A DNA stretch of 64,000 bases from JAGVSR01 sp963708775. Lineage in GTDB: Bacteria; Pseudomonadota; Alphaproteobacteria; Rhizobiales; Hyphomicrobiaceae. Under the pieces are notes generated by a model. It was given only the letters and a program-made list of their open reading frames with translations, was not told where the DNA came from and made no database searches. Of the stretch, positions 57,151 through 64,000 are shown one piece after another. Within the stretch, counting starts at the first letter, position 1; each line of letters starts with the position of its first letter. Location of the stretch: NCBI GenBank assembly GCA_963708775.1, contig CAVPTI010000004.1, positions 1-64,000 of the forward strand. The letters are read 5' to 3'. The position numbers and the translations under genes were made by a program.

Positions 57151-57446
57151 CGAGCGGGCCGTTCGTTCCGGACTTCGTCGAAAAAACGATGTCCGCAACT
57201 CCGTCCGAATTCCATCGCAGCATGGCCGTGCTCGATGCCTCGCTGACACCCGCGCTTTCTCATACGCTCGAATGCAAAAGCGGCAGGATCACCGTGACCT
57301 ACGATGCCCTCCCCAGCGTCACGCTCGGAACGCTCCTCGCGTTGCCGCGTGCCCGCGTCACCGTGCGTTTTGTCGGAGTGCCATCAGCCGACCGGGCGGA
57401 TTTCATGAGCCGCTTCGATCTCGCCTTCCAGCGCGGCGGCGGCTGA
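57147..57446 (+). CDS. small protein of the aor operon, unknown
   Basis: A 99-residue hydrophilic protein I do not recognise, overlapping the MoaD-like gene by four bases. No membrane segment, signal peptide or cysteine-rich motif is visible, apart from one Cys (HTLECKSGRITVTYD). It has a beta-rich middle part and a Gly-rich tail (FQRGGG). Strict coupling to the MoaD-like gene suggests a role in maturation of the tungsten enzyme. The tail ending in glycines might mimic the sulfur carrier, but this is speculation. Confidence 0.6.
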   Translation: MTSGPFVPDFVEKTMSATPSEFHRSMAVLDASLTPALSHTLECKSGRITVTYDALPSVTLGTLLALPRARVTVRFVGVPSADRADFMSRFDLAFQRGGG

Positions 57447-57521
57447 CACCACAATGCACTTTCCCCGCTGCCAAATGCGTGTAGATTTATCCGGCGACCT
57501 TAACAGACGAGAGGATCGGCA

Positions 57522-57977
57522 GTGTCCGATATCGCCCTAGAAGCGACGCCACCTCGCAAGCCCTCAACTGCATCGAGCACCGGCTCTGCGGAAAAGCCCA
57601 AAAAGAAGACGGCCAAGGCCGGCTCCAGCATCAAACTCCAGATCGACTTTCCCGGCGGCGTGCGCCTGGGGCCGGGCAAGGTCGCACTTCTCGAGGCGAT
57701 CGATAGCGCAGGTTCATTGAGCCGCGCCGCCGCTGAGATCGGCATGTCCTATCGCCGCGCCTGGCTCTTCATGCAGCAGATCAATCAAGCCTTTGACCAG
57801 GCCGCCGTCTCCACGCCGGAACATGGCCACGGTGGAGGGCCAGCAAAGCTCACGGACTTTGGCCGCGAACTCATCCGCCAGTATCGCAGCATCGAGAAAA
57901 AGGCGATCACATCCGGGGGCGAGATCCTCGCGTGGCTCGATGAACATCACACTGGCAAAAACGAGCCACGCAGCTGA
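57522..57977 (+). CDS. ModE-like N-terminal winged-helix DNA-binding protein
   Basis: A 151-residue protein. After a Lys/Pro/Ser-rich N-terminal 40 residues comes the ModE/LysR-type winged helix (LGPGKVALLEAIDSAGSLSRA, MSYRRAWLFMQQINQAFDQ). It lacks the C-terminal molybdate-binding Mop domains of full ModE, so it may act as a regulator with a separate sensor or as a simple repressor. It lies 75 bases after the aor operon on the same strand. The shared dyad TATC-N6-GATA upstream of tupB and aorA is a candidate target. Confidence 0.82.
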   Translation: MSDIALEATPPRKPSTASSTGSAEKPKKKTAKAGSSIKLQIDFPGGVRLGPGKVALLEAIDSAGSLSRAAAEIGMSYRRAWLFMQQINQAFDQAAVSTPEHGHGGGPAKLTDFGRELIRQYRSIEKKAITSGGEILAWLDEHHTGKNEPRS

Positions 57978-57988
57978 GCTGAGCGGCG

Positions 57989-58339
57989 CTAGAGCAATTC
58001 AATTCCGAATCGGCGCACGACAAACGCGAATGCCGCAAAACTGGCGATCGTCACGACGATGCTCGCCCCCATTGTCGGCCAGAAGCCGATTCGCGGCAGC
58101 AGATAGGGAAACAGCAGAAACATCGGCAGGGTTGGGACCACGTACCAGAACGTATACCAGGCATGGTTTGCGATCTTGCTCTCGCCCTGCCCCTCCACCC
58201 ACAGCCAGACCAACGTCAGCACGGTCACCATCGGCAACGCGGCGATCAGGCCACCCAATTTATCGCTGCGCTTAGCCGCTTCCGAGATCAGCACGACCAG
58301 AAATGCCGTCACGGCATATTTCGTGATGATCCAGCCCAT
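57989..58339 (-). CDS. DUF3147-like small membrane protein
   Basis: A 116-residue protein with three or four membrane helices (IITKYAVTAFLVVLISEAA, GGLIAALPMVTVLTLVWLWV, AWYTFWYVVPTLPMFLLFPYLL, GASIVVTIASFAAFAFVV), matching DUF3147. Its function is unknown. The ATG at 58339 sits behind AGGAGGCGGGGT, a strong ribosome binding site; longer readings upstream have no such site. It converges on the ModE-like gene with 11 bases between stops. Confidence 0.75.
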   Translation of the reverse strand: MGWIITKYAVTAFLVVLISEAAKRSDKLGGLIAALPMVTVLTLVWLWVEGQGESKIANHAWYTFWYVVPTLPMFLLFPYLLPRIGFWPTMGASIVVTIASFAAFAFVVRRFGIELL

Positions 58340-58441
58340 ACCCCGCCTCCTCTGCGACGATAGGTTCTCATCGGAAGTTCCGATTTGAACGGATGTGTAC
58401 GCATCCCATCTGCCAATCACGATACTCGAGGAGACAGGCAG

Positions 58442-58669
58442 ATGAAATATTTGGCGATCGCAGCTCTTGCAACCCTTTCGGCAACCGCCCACACGTCAAC
58501 TGTGGAAGCAGCAGGCTGGCGCTCATGCAAGGCAACTTCGGTGAACTGCACCAGCGCACAAACCAAGGCCGTAAGGGTTCAGAATCAGCGCCGGGCAGCA
58601 TTTCGCCATCGTGACGTCAACTCCATGCCCGCCCGGGATTGGTTTTACCGCCGGATGCTGGATAACTGA
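58442..58669 (+). CDS. small secreted protein, unknown
   Basis: A 75-residue protein with a signal peptide (MKYLAIAALATLSATAHTS), cleavage probably near VEAAG, and two cysteines in the mature part (WRSCKATSVNCTSAQ) that could form a disulfide. The remainder is basic. GAGGAGACA upstream of the ATG at 58442 is a good ribosome binding site. No family recognised. It is divergent from the DUF3147-like gene. Confidence 0.6.
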   Translation: MKYLAIAALATLSATAHTSTVEAAGWRSCKATSVNCTSAQTKAVRVQNQRRAAFRHRDVNSMPARDWFYRRMLDN

Positions 58670-58821
58670 TCAAAACGCTGTGGGGGAGGCGCGCCAGCAG
58701 GCAACCCCCACCCGCGTGTTGCGTTCAAGTCCCATAGCCCTGACGTTCAATGGTCGAGCCGTTGCGTATCTCCTTTCGACTCGACCATCATTGATCCGTT
58801 GTCGGCTATGCGGAGGCTCAG

Positions 58822-59337
58822 ATGAAGTACTACGCGAAAGTCGTGAGAGTTCGCCTGGAAGTGGCGTGCGTCGAGATCGAGAGCGACGACATCCACACGG
58901 GTCAGGAAGCCGCCGACCGCGCTCTCGATGCGGCGACCGCGAACGACCTACCGTGGAAAATGCTTCCATACGACAGCGAAGCCTACGCTCCGCATGTTGA
59001 AATGCTCGTGTCCGATCCGGAATTGTCGGAAGCCGGCGAGACAGCCCAAGTCATACGGCGGTGGATGCGAAGCCCGGAATCCTCCGCCCAGGACCGCTAT
59101 CTGATCCTTCATGCCGATCTCGAGACAGGCGAAGGCCGGACGATCCTACAGCCCTGGCTGTCTGAAGCCGCCGGACTCCCGCTCGCAGACCTTTGCGGAG
59201 AATGGATGGATGATCTGGCCGATTTGAGCGAACTCGCCGTGGAACCGCCGCGGCCATCTACCGGATCGGCGACGATCATTCCCTTTCCCCGTCCATCTCC
59301 GCGCGTGGACGACAGCAGCGGATCGTCCCTCAGCTAA
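58822..59337 (+). CDS. hypothetical acidic protein
   Basis: A 171-residue acidic cytoplasmic protein, no family recognised. The first 70 residues alternate beta and helix (YAKVVRVRLEVACVEIESDD), and the C-terminus is Pro/Ser-rich and probably disordered (IPFPRPSPRVDDSSGSSLS). GGAGGC upstream of the ATG at 58822 supports the start. It stands alone between a small secreted protein and the convergent glf gene. Confidence 0.6.
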   Translation: MKYYAKVVRVRLEVACVEIESDDIHTGQEAADRALDAATANDLPWKMLPYDSEAYAPHVEMLVSDPELSEAGETAQVIRRWMRSPESSAQDRYLILHADLETGEGRTILQPWLSEAAGLPLADLCGEWMDDLADLSELAVEPPRPSTGSATIIPFPRPSPRVDDSSGSSLS

Positions 59338-59388
59338 TTGATGAGAAAACCGACGGCATCCGCGGATGCCAAGGTTGGTGTGTTTGGA

Positions 59389-60561
59389 TCAGCCGGCCGA
59401 CTCGGCTGATTCAGCGCCCGGGCGAATGCTCGATTTGCGCGAGACTGTCGGATCGCTCACGGCAACAGGAACCTTCCTTTCGATCTCCTCGAAGGTTGCC
59501 AGCGCCTGACCGACGACTTGATCCATATTGTAGTAGCGATAGGTCGCCAACCGCCCGACGAACCACACGTCGTCCACTGCGCGCGCTAAGTCTTCATAGA
59601 GCTTGTAAAGCGCCTGATTCTCGGCACGCGGCACCGGATAATAAGGATCGCCTTTGTCAGTCGGGTACTCATACGTTAGCGCCGTCCAAGGGTGATGCTG
59701 TCCCGTCAGATACTTGTATTCGGTAATGCGCGTGTAATCGCGATCGAGCGGGTAATTGACCACACCCACCGGCTGGAACTGCGACTGTCGCTTTGTCATG
59801 TGCTCGAACCGCAATGACCGATACGGCAGCCGACCGAAGCGATACGAGAAGTACTCATCGATCGGTCCCGTGAAGATCACCCGCCGATGCGGAATAACGG
59901 CGCGGACCTCGCGGTAATCGGCCTGCAGCAGAACCTGGATCTTGCGATGCTGAAGCATGCGGCGGAACATCGCCGTATATCCGTGCTTTGGCATTGCCTG
60001 GAATCGATCCGTGAAATACCGGTCGTCGCGATTTGTCCGCACAGGAACCCGCGAGGTCACAGCCTTATCGAGTTGCGACGGATCAAGACCCCACTGCTTG
60101 CGCGTATAGCCGCGAAAGAATTTCTCATAAAGATCGCGACCTACGCGGGCGACAACCACATCCTCCGAGGTTCGGATAGGATCAATCGCTTCAGCCCGAG
60201 CCTGAAAAAAGGCTTCGAGCTCATCGCTGGTCAGCGCCAGTCCATAGAGCTTGTTCACCGTGTCGAGGTTGATCGGGACAGGCAGGAGCTGCCCGTTGAT
60301 ATCGGCCAGCACGCGGTGCTCGTATGGCCGCCACTCGGTAAAACGGCTGAGATACGAGAAGATACGTTGCGCATTGGTATGAAAAATATGCGGACCATAC
60401 CGATGCACGAGGAGGCCATCTTCGTTGTAATAATCGAACGCATTGCCTCCGACGTGATCCCGCCGGTCAATAATGAGAACCCGTTCTCCGCGTTCATTTG
60501 CGATCCGCTCGGCCAGCACACTCCCCGCGAATCCGGCCCCGACGATCAGCCAATCAAACAT
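59389..60561 (-). CDS. glf: UDP-galactopyranose mutase
   Basis: A complete 390-residue flavoenzyme that converts UDP-galactopyranose to UDP-galactofuranose for cell-surface glycans. The FAD fold FDWLIVGAGFAGSVLAERIA is at the N-terminus. Family marks are HRYGPHIFHTNAQRIFSYL, FFRGYTRKQWGLDPSQLD and GRLATYRYYNMDQVVGQAL. The ATG at 60561 overlaps the glycosyltransferase gene upstream by eight bases, so the two are one operon. The C-terminal tail is Ser/Ala-rich and may be disordered. Confidence 0.93.
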   Translation of the reverse strand: MFDWLIVGAGFAGSVLAERIANERGERVLIIDRRDHVGGNAFDYYNEDGLLVHRYGPHIFHTNAQRIFSYLSRFTEWRPYEHRVLADINGQLLPVPINLDTVNKLYGLALTSDELEAFFQARAEAIDPIRTSEDVVVARVGRDLYEKFFRGYTRKQWGLDPSQLDKAVTSRVPVRTNRDDRYFTDRFQAMPKHGYTAMFRRMLQHRKIQVLLQADYREVRAVIPHRRVIFTGPIDEYFSYRFGRLPYRSLRFEHMTKRQSQFQPVGVVNYPLDRDYTRITEYKYLTGQHHPWTALTYEYPTDKGDPYYPVPRAENQALYKLYEDLARAVDDVWFVGRLATYRYYNMDQVVGQALATFEEIERKVPVAVSDPTVSRKSSIRPGAESAESAG

Positions 60562-61769
60562 TGTCGGCTTCGGCGCTGTTGGGCGCGCCGTCCTCCAGAC
60601 GCGGAGACAGTTCCTGCCAGCGTAGCCGCCAGCTGACTTCCTGGTTCATCAGAGTCGCCATCCTTCGCCACGTGTCATTCCAGGAGAGCTTTGCGAGGCG
60701 GCGATCGACATTAGCCAACCAGGGTGTTCGTGGCGCGCTCAGAACACCCTCGAGTTTTTCAACAAAGCCGTCCGCATCATGGCTGATTGACACCAGGCCC
60801 TCATCACCCCAGTCGCGAACCACATCACGCACCGGCGTGGAGACGACCGGAAGACCGGCGGCCAGAAACTCCGGTGTCTTGGTCGGACTGATAAACCGCG
60901 TTGCTGCATTGATTGCGAACGGCATGAACCCCACGTCCCAATGCGCGAGATACTGCGGCAGCTCCTGATAGTTCTTGCAGCCGAGCCAATGGATGTTTGC
61001 GCGCCGCGGCAACGCAGCCTCGTCGATTTTTACGACGGGCCCAATAAGGACAAACTGCCATTCCGGCCTGAGGTCTGCGACAGCGGCAGTGAGTTCGATA
61101 TCGAAGCGCTCGTCGAGTACGCCGAAAAATCCGATCCGCGGCCCTGTTAAGCCTGCCTGATCGGACGGATCCGCAAAGCCGGAACCTCGCGCCTGCGCAA
61201 AATGCTCTTTATCGACGCTACTCGGAAATAGATGAACATTGGGATGCCGAGAACGCTTTGCTTCATAGAGCGCGCGCCCGCCAGTGAAGACGAGATCGGC
61301 CAAGGCGAACAATCGGCGCTCGCAAGCTGCCAGCTCCGGAGAGGCGCCCTTGAAGGCACTTAGTTCGTCCATGCAATCGTAAACGCAAAGATCCGGCTCA
61401 CGATGAAGGGAAAAGTTCACCGCGCAAGGCGTGTAGTACCAGAATGCCGTGACGGCGCCTCGATGTGCAGCTAGCACTTCGTCCAGAATGAACTTCTGAG
61501 CATCGGTCGCCTGATGCCCCGTGGCGCCTTCCGGTAAAACGGGCACCACGACCGTTACACCTGGAGCGCCTTCCGAAAACTCGTAGCGGACTTTACTCGC
61601 CCCTCGCTCGTAGATGGGCTCTTCGAAGAAATACACGGTCCACTGCCGGGCAGCGCGTGTCATGAGGTGCTGCGGCCGCTGGTAAACGAAGCGCCATCTC
61701 AGATGTGAAAAGCAAATCAGTACGGGCTTCTCATTGCCTTGCTTTTCGACAAATGGAACTTTGACTCAT
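60554..61769 (-). CDS. glycosyltransferase (frameshift near the start)
   Basis: About 404 residues of a GT-B family glycosyltransferase with GPRIGFFGVLDERFDIEL near the middle and the donor-binding segment TPEFLAAGLPVVSTPVRDV. The open frame with its own ATG begins at 61663 (MTRAARQWTVYFFEEP), but the conserved N-terminal ICFSHLRWRFVYQRPQHL lies just upstream in the same frame. One extra base near 61757 separates it from an ATG at 61769 (MSQS...), so I extend the gene to there. It precedes glf and probably adds sugar, perhaps galactofuranose, to a surface polysaccharide. The acceptor is unknown. Confidence 0.78.
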
Positions 61770-61980
61770 CTCAGTGTGCACTCGGCATATGGAAGGTTAC
61801 CCGAATAACCGCAAGCTTCACAAAAGGTTCCCACGCGGAAGGACTGGTACCGGCGCCCGCTGAAACTCACGGACAAGCCTGAGCAAAGTGACTGGTCAGA
61901 CCTGTGCGGAATGCGCCAGATATGTAAAACAAGTCACCACTCCGGACAGCGATAGGCCGGAGACGACGAGAGGATCTCCC

Positions 61981-64000
61981 ATGTCACCGATCAACGCGCG
62001 CATCGCCCAGGAACTCAACGTTCAACTGGCGCAAATCGATGCCGCCGTCGCCCTGTTCGAAGAAGGAGCGACCGTGCCGTTCGTAGCGCGCTATCGTAAA
62101 GAGAAGACCGGGGGGCTTGATGATACGCAACTGCGCCGCATCGAAGAACGGCTTGGCTATCTCCGCCAGCTCGAAGACCGTCGCGCCACGATTATCAAAT
62201 CCATCACTGATCAAGCAAAGCTGACGCCCGATCTGCAACGAGCCATCGCCAATGCGCAGAGCAAGGTCGAACTGGAAGACCTCTACGCGCCCTTCAAACC
62301 CAAGCGTCGCACCAAAGCCCAGATGGCGCGCGAGAGCGGTCTGGAACCGCTCGCACTGTCCCTCCTGTCCAATCCCTCGCTCGATCCAACGACGGAAGCA
62401 CGCACATACATCGATGCGGAAAAAGGCGTTTCAGACACCGCCGCCGCACTCGATGGCGCCCGGTCCATCCTGGTAGAACGCATCGGAGAGAATGCGAAAC
62501 TCGTCGGCGACTTGCGCGAGTGGCTCTGGGATAACGGACAGCTTTCCTCTCGCGTGCAGAAAGGCAAGGCGGCCGAGGGCGCCAAATTCTCCGACTACTT
62601 TGACTTCGGTCAGTCAATCCGCGATCTCCCTTCCCACCGTGCGCTGGCTCTTCTGCGTGGCAGGAATGAAGGCGTGCTCGCCCTTGACCTCGACGTTGCG
62701 TCAGAAGCCAACCGCCCGCATCCCGCCGAACTCAAGATCATGTCCGCCTTCGCAATTGCCAGTCGCGGTAGGCCGGCCGATAGCTGGCTCGCCGAGACCG
62801 TGAAGCAGGCATGGAAAGCGAAGTTGCACCCATCACTGGAGACCGATCTCCTCGCACGGCTCAAGGAACGCGCCGACCGAGGCGCCATCGAAATATTCAA
62901 GTCGAACCTCAAGGATCTTCTGCTGGCCGCGCCCGCCGGCCCGCGCGTGACGATGGGGCTCGACCCAGGGATCCGCACGGGCGTCAAAGTCGCCGTCGTT
63001 GATCAGACGGGCAAACTGCTCGACACAGCCACCGTCTATCCTCACGAACCGCGCAAGGACTGGAACGGCGCACTCGCAACCCTCGCCGCTCTTTGCATCA
63101 AGCATAAGGTCGATGTGATCGCCATCGGCAACGGAACCGCAAGCCGCGAAACAGAAAAATTGGCATCGGATTTAATCAAGCACCTGCCCGGTTTAAAGCC
63201 CAAAAAGGCCTTGGTCTCGGAAGCCGGCGCGTCTGTCTATTCCGCATCTGAACTCGCCGCCAACGAGTTTCCCAATCTCGACGTCAGCTTACGCGGTGCC
63301 GTCTCCATCGCTCGTCGTCTCCAAGATCCGCTGGCGGAACTCGTCAAGATCGAGCCGAAGGCCATCGGTGTCGGTCAATATCAACACGACGTCGATCAGA
63401 CCGATCTCGCCCGCTCACTGGACGCCGCCGTTGAGGACTGCGTCAACGCCGTCGGGGTGGACGTGAACATGGCGTCCGCCCCACTCTTGGCTCGCGTTGC
63501 AGGATTGAACGCCACCATCGCTCAGAACATCGTCCTTCACCGCGACCAACACGGAGCGTTCAAAAAGCGAACTGATATCAAGAAAGTCGCGCGCCTGGGT
63601 CCCAAGGCCTTCGAACAGTCGGCCGGATTTCTCCGCATCATGAATGGGGCCAATCCGCTTGACGCCTCCGCCGTCCACCCCGAAGCCTACATGGTCGTTG
63701 AGCGCATCGCAGAGACGACGAAGAAACCGCTGAAAGCGCTGATCGGCGATGGCCCGTTTCTGCGCACACTCAATCCCGCCCAATATGCCGATGCCGTTTT
63801 TGGAATTCCGACCGTCAGTGACATTCTCGCCGAACTAGAAAAGCCCGGACGCGATCCAAGGCCTGAGTTCAAAACCGCTGTGTTCGAAGAGGGCGTCGAA
63901 AAGCTGTCCGATTTGCGCCCCGGGCTGGCGTTGGAAGGCGTCGTGACAAACGTCACGGCTTTCGGAGCCTTTGTCGATATCGGCGTCCATCAAGACGGCC
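61981..64000 (+). CDS. tex: Tex, RNA-binding transcription accessory protein (3' end outside the window)
   Basis: The first 673 residues of Tex, a cytoplasmic nucleic-acid binding protein of bacteria. The N-terminal helical region (LNVQLAQIDAAVALFEEGA), the YqgF-like domain (VTMGLDPGIRTGVKVAVVD), the helix-hairpin-helix pair (MASAPLLARVAGLNATIAQNI) and the start of the S1 domain (LALEGVVTNVTAFGAFVDIG) are in order and intact. The S1 domain continues beyond base 64000. The ATG at 61981 is supported by AGGATC upstream and by the conserved N-terminus. It is divergent from the glycosyltransferase, with 210 bases between. Confidence 0.95.
   Translation, partial: MSPINARIAQELNVQLAQIDAAVALFEEGATVPFVARYRKEKTGGLDDTQLRRIEERLGYLRQLEDRRATIIKSITDQAKLTPDLQRAIANAQSKVELEDLYAPFKPKRRTKAQMARESGLEPLALSLLSNPSLDPTTEARTYIDAEKGVSDTAAALDGARSILVERIGENAKLVGDLREWLWDNGQLSSRVQKGKAAEGAKFSDYFDFGQSIRDLPSHRALALLRGRNEGVLALDLDVASEANRPHPAELKIMSAFAIASRGRPADSWLAETVKQAWKAKLHPSLETDLLARLKERADRGAIEIFKSNLKDLLLAAPAGPRVTMGLDPGIRTGVKVAVVDQTGKLLDTATVYPHEPRKDWNGALATLAALCIKHKVDVIAIGNGTASRETEKLASDLIKHLPGLKPKKALVSEAGASVYSASELAANEFPNLDVSLRGAVSIARRLQDPLAELVKIEPKAIGVGQYQHDVDQTDLARSLDAAVEDCVNAVGVDVNMASAPLLARVAGLNATIAQNIVLHRDQHGAFKKRTDIKKVARLGPKAFEQSAGFLRIMNGANPLDASAVHPEAYMVVERIAETTKKPLKALIGDGPFLRTLNPAQYADAVFGIPTVSDILAELEKPGRDPRPEFKTAVFEEGVEKLSDLRPGLALEGVVTNVTAFGAFVDIGVHQDG

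Overview
The window reads as the chromosome of an alphaproteobacterium, most likely a methylotroph-like member of the Hyphomicrobiales (Hyphomicrobium or a relative). The basis is high GC content, a crotonyl-CoA carboxylase/reductase (ethylmalonyl-CoA pathway), a class I PHA synthase, and an NAD-dependent formate dehydrogenase with the two-subunit FdsGB-fusion/FdsA layout known from Methylobacterium Fdh1. The genus is inference. No rRNA, tRNA, CRISPR array or intact mobile element was seen. Many genes are broken by single-base shifts, mostly one extra base, between about 3.5 and 38.6 kb and only rarely after 43 kb. These look like sequence errors rather than gene decay, so such genes are given as whole loci with the shift positions named.

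Region 1 (1-3.1 kb): an AT-richer left end with one doubtful ORF, a DUF4239-like membrane protein flanked by a 145-bp direct repeat made of the start of the next gene, a cysteine hydrolase and a DUF779 protein. Region 2 (3.2-15.2 kb): a guanidine-utilisation operon. A textbook sigma-54 -24/-12 promoter lies just upstream of a guanidine-I (ykkC) riboswitch, followed by an ABC importer, a 2-oxoglutarate/Fe(II) oxygenase, an unrecognised protein, the two DUF1989 carboxyguanidine deiminase subunits, the biotin-dependent carboxylase and allophanate hydrolase. Together they would import guanidine, carboxylate it, deiminate it to allophanate and release ammonia and CO2.

Region 3 (15.2-22.5 kb): small membrane and secreted proteins, ccr with a LysR regulator, the bicarbonate transporter SbtA with its PII-like partner SbtB, PHA synthase and a CBS-domain protein. 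Region 4 (23-41.6 kb): a secretion locus dominated by a roughly 3,550-residue RTX protein with two animal-type haem peroxidase domains (the family that includes the Mn(II)-oxidising MopA proteins), a type I secretion ATPase and membrane-fusion protein, a second RTX protein with a related C-terminus, and a NarL-type two-component system.

Region 5 (41.9-58 kb): a C1/tungsten module. It holds a lone AICAR-transformylase domain, formate dehydrogenase (fdsGB fusion, fdsA), FdhD, a GNAT protein, MobA, MobB, the tungstate importer TupABC, a tungsten aldehyde oxidoreductase operon (AorABC-like, MoaD-like protein, small unknown) and a ModE-like DNA-binding protein. A shared dyad TATC-N6-GATA lies upstream of both the tup and aor operons and may be the operator of that regulator. 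Region 6 (58-64 kb): small proteins, UDP-galactopyranose mutase with a glycosyltransferase, and the 5' part of tex, which runs off the window.
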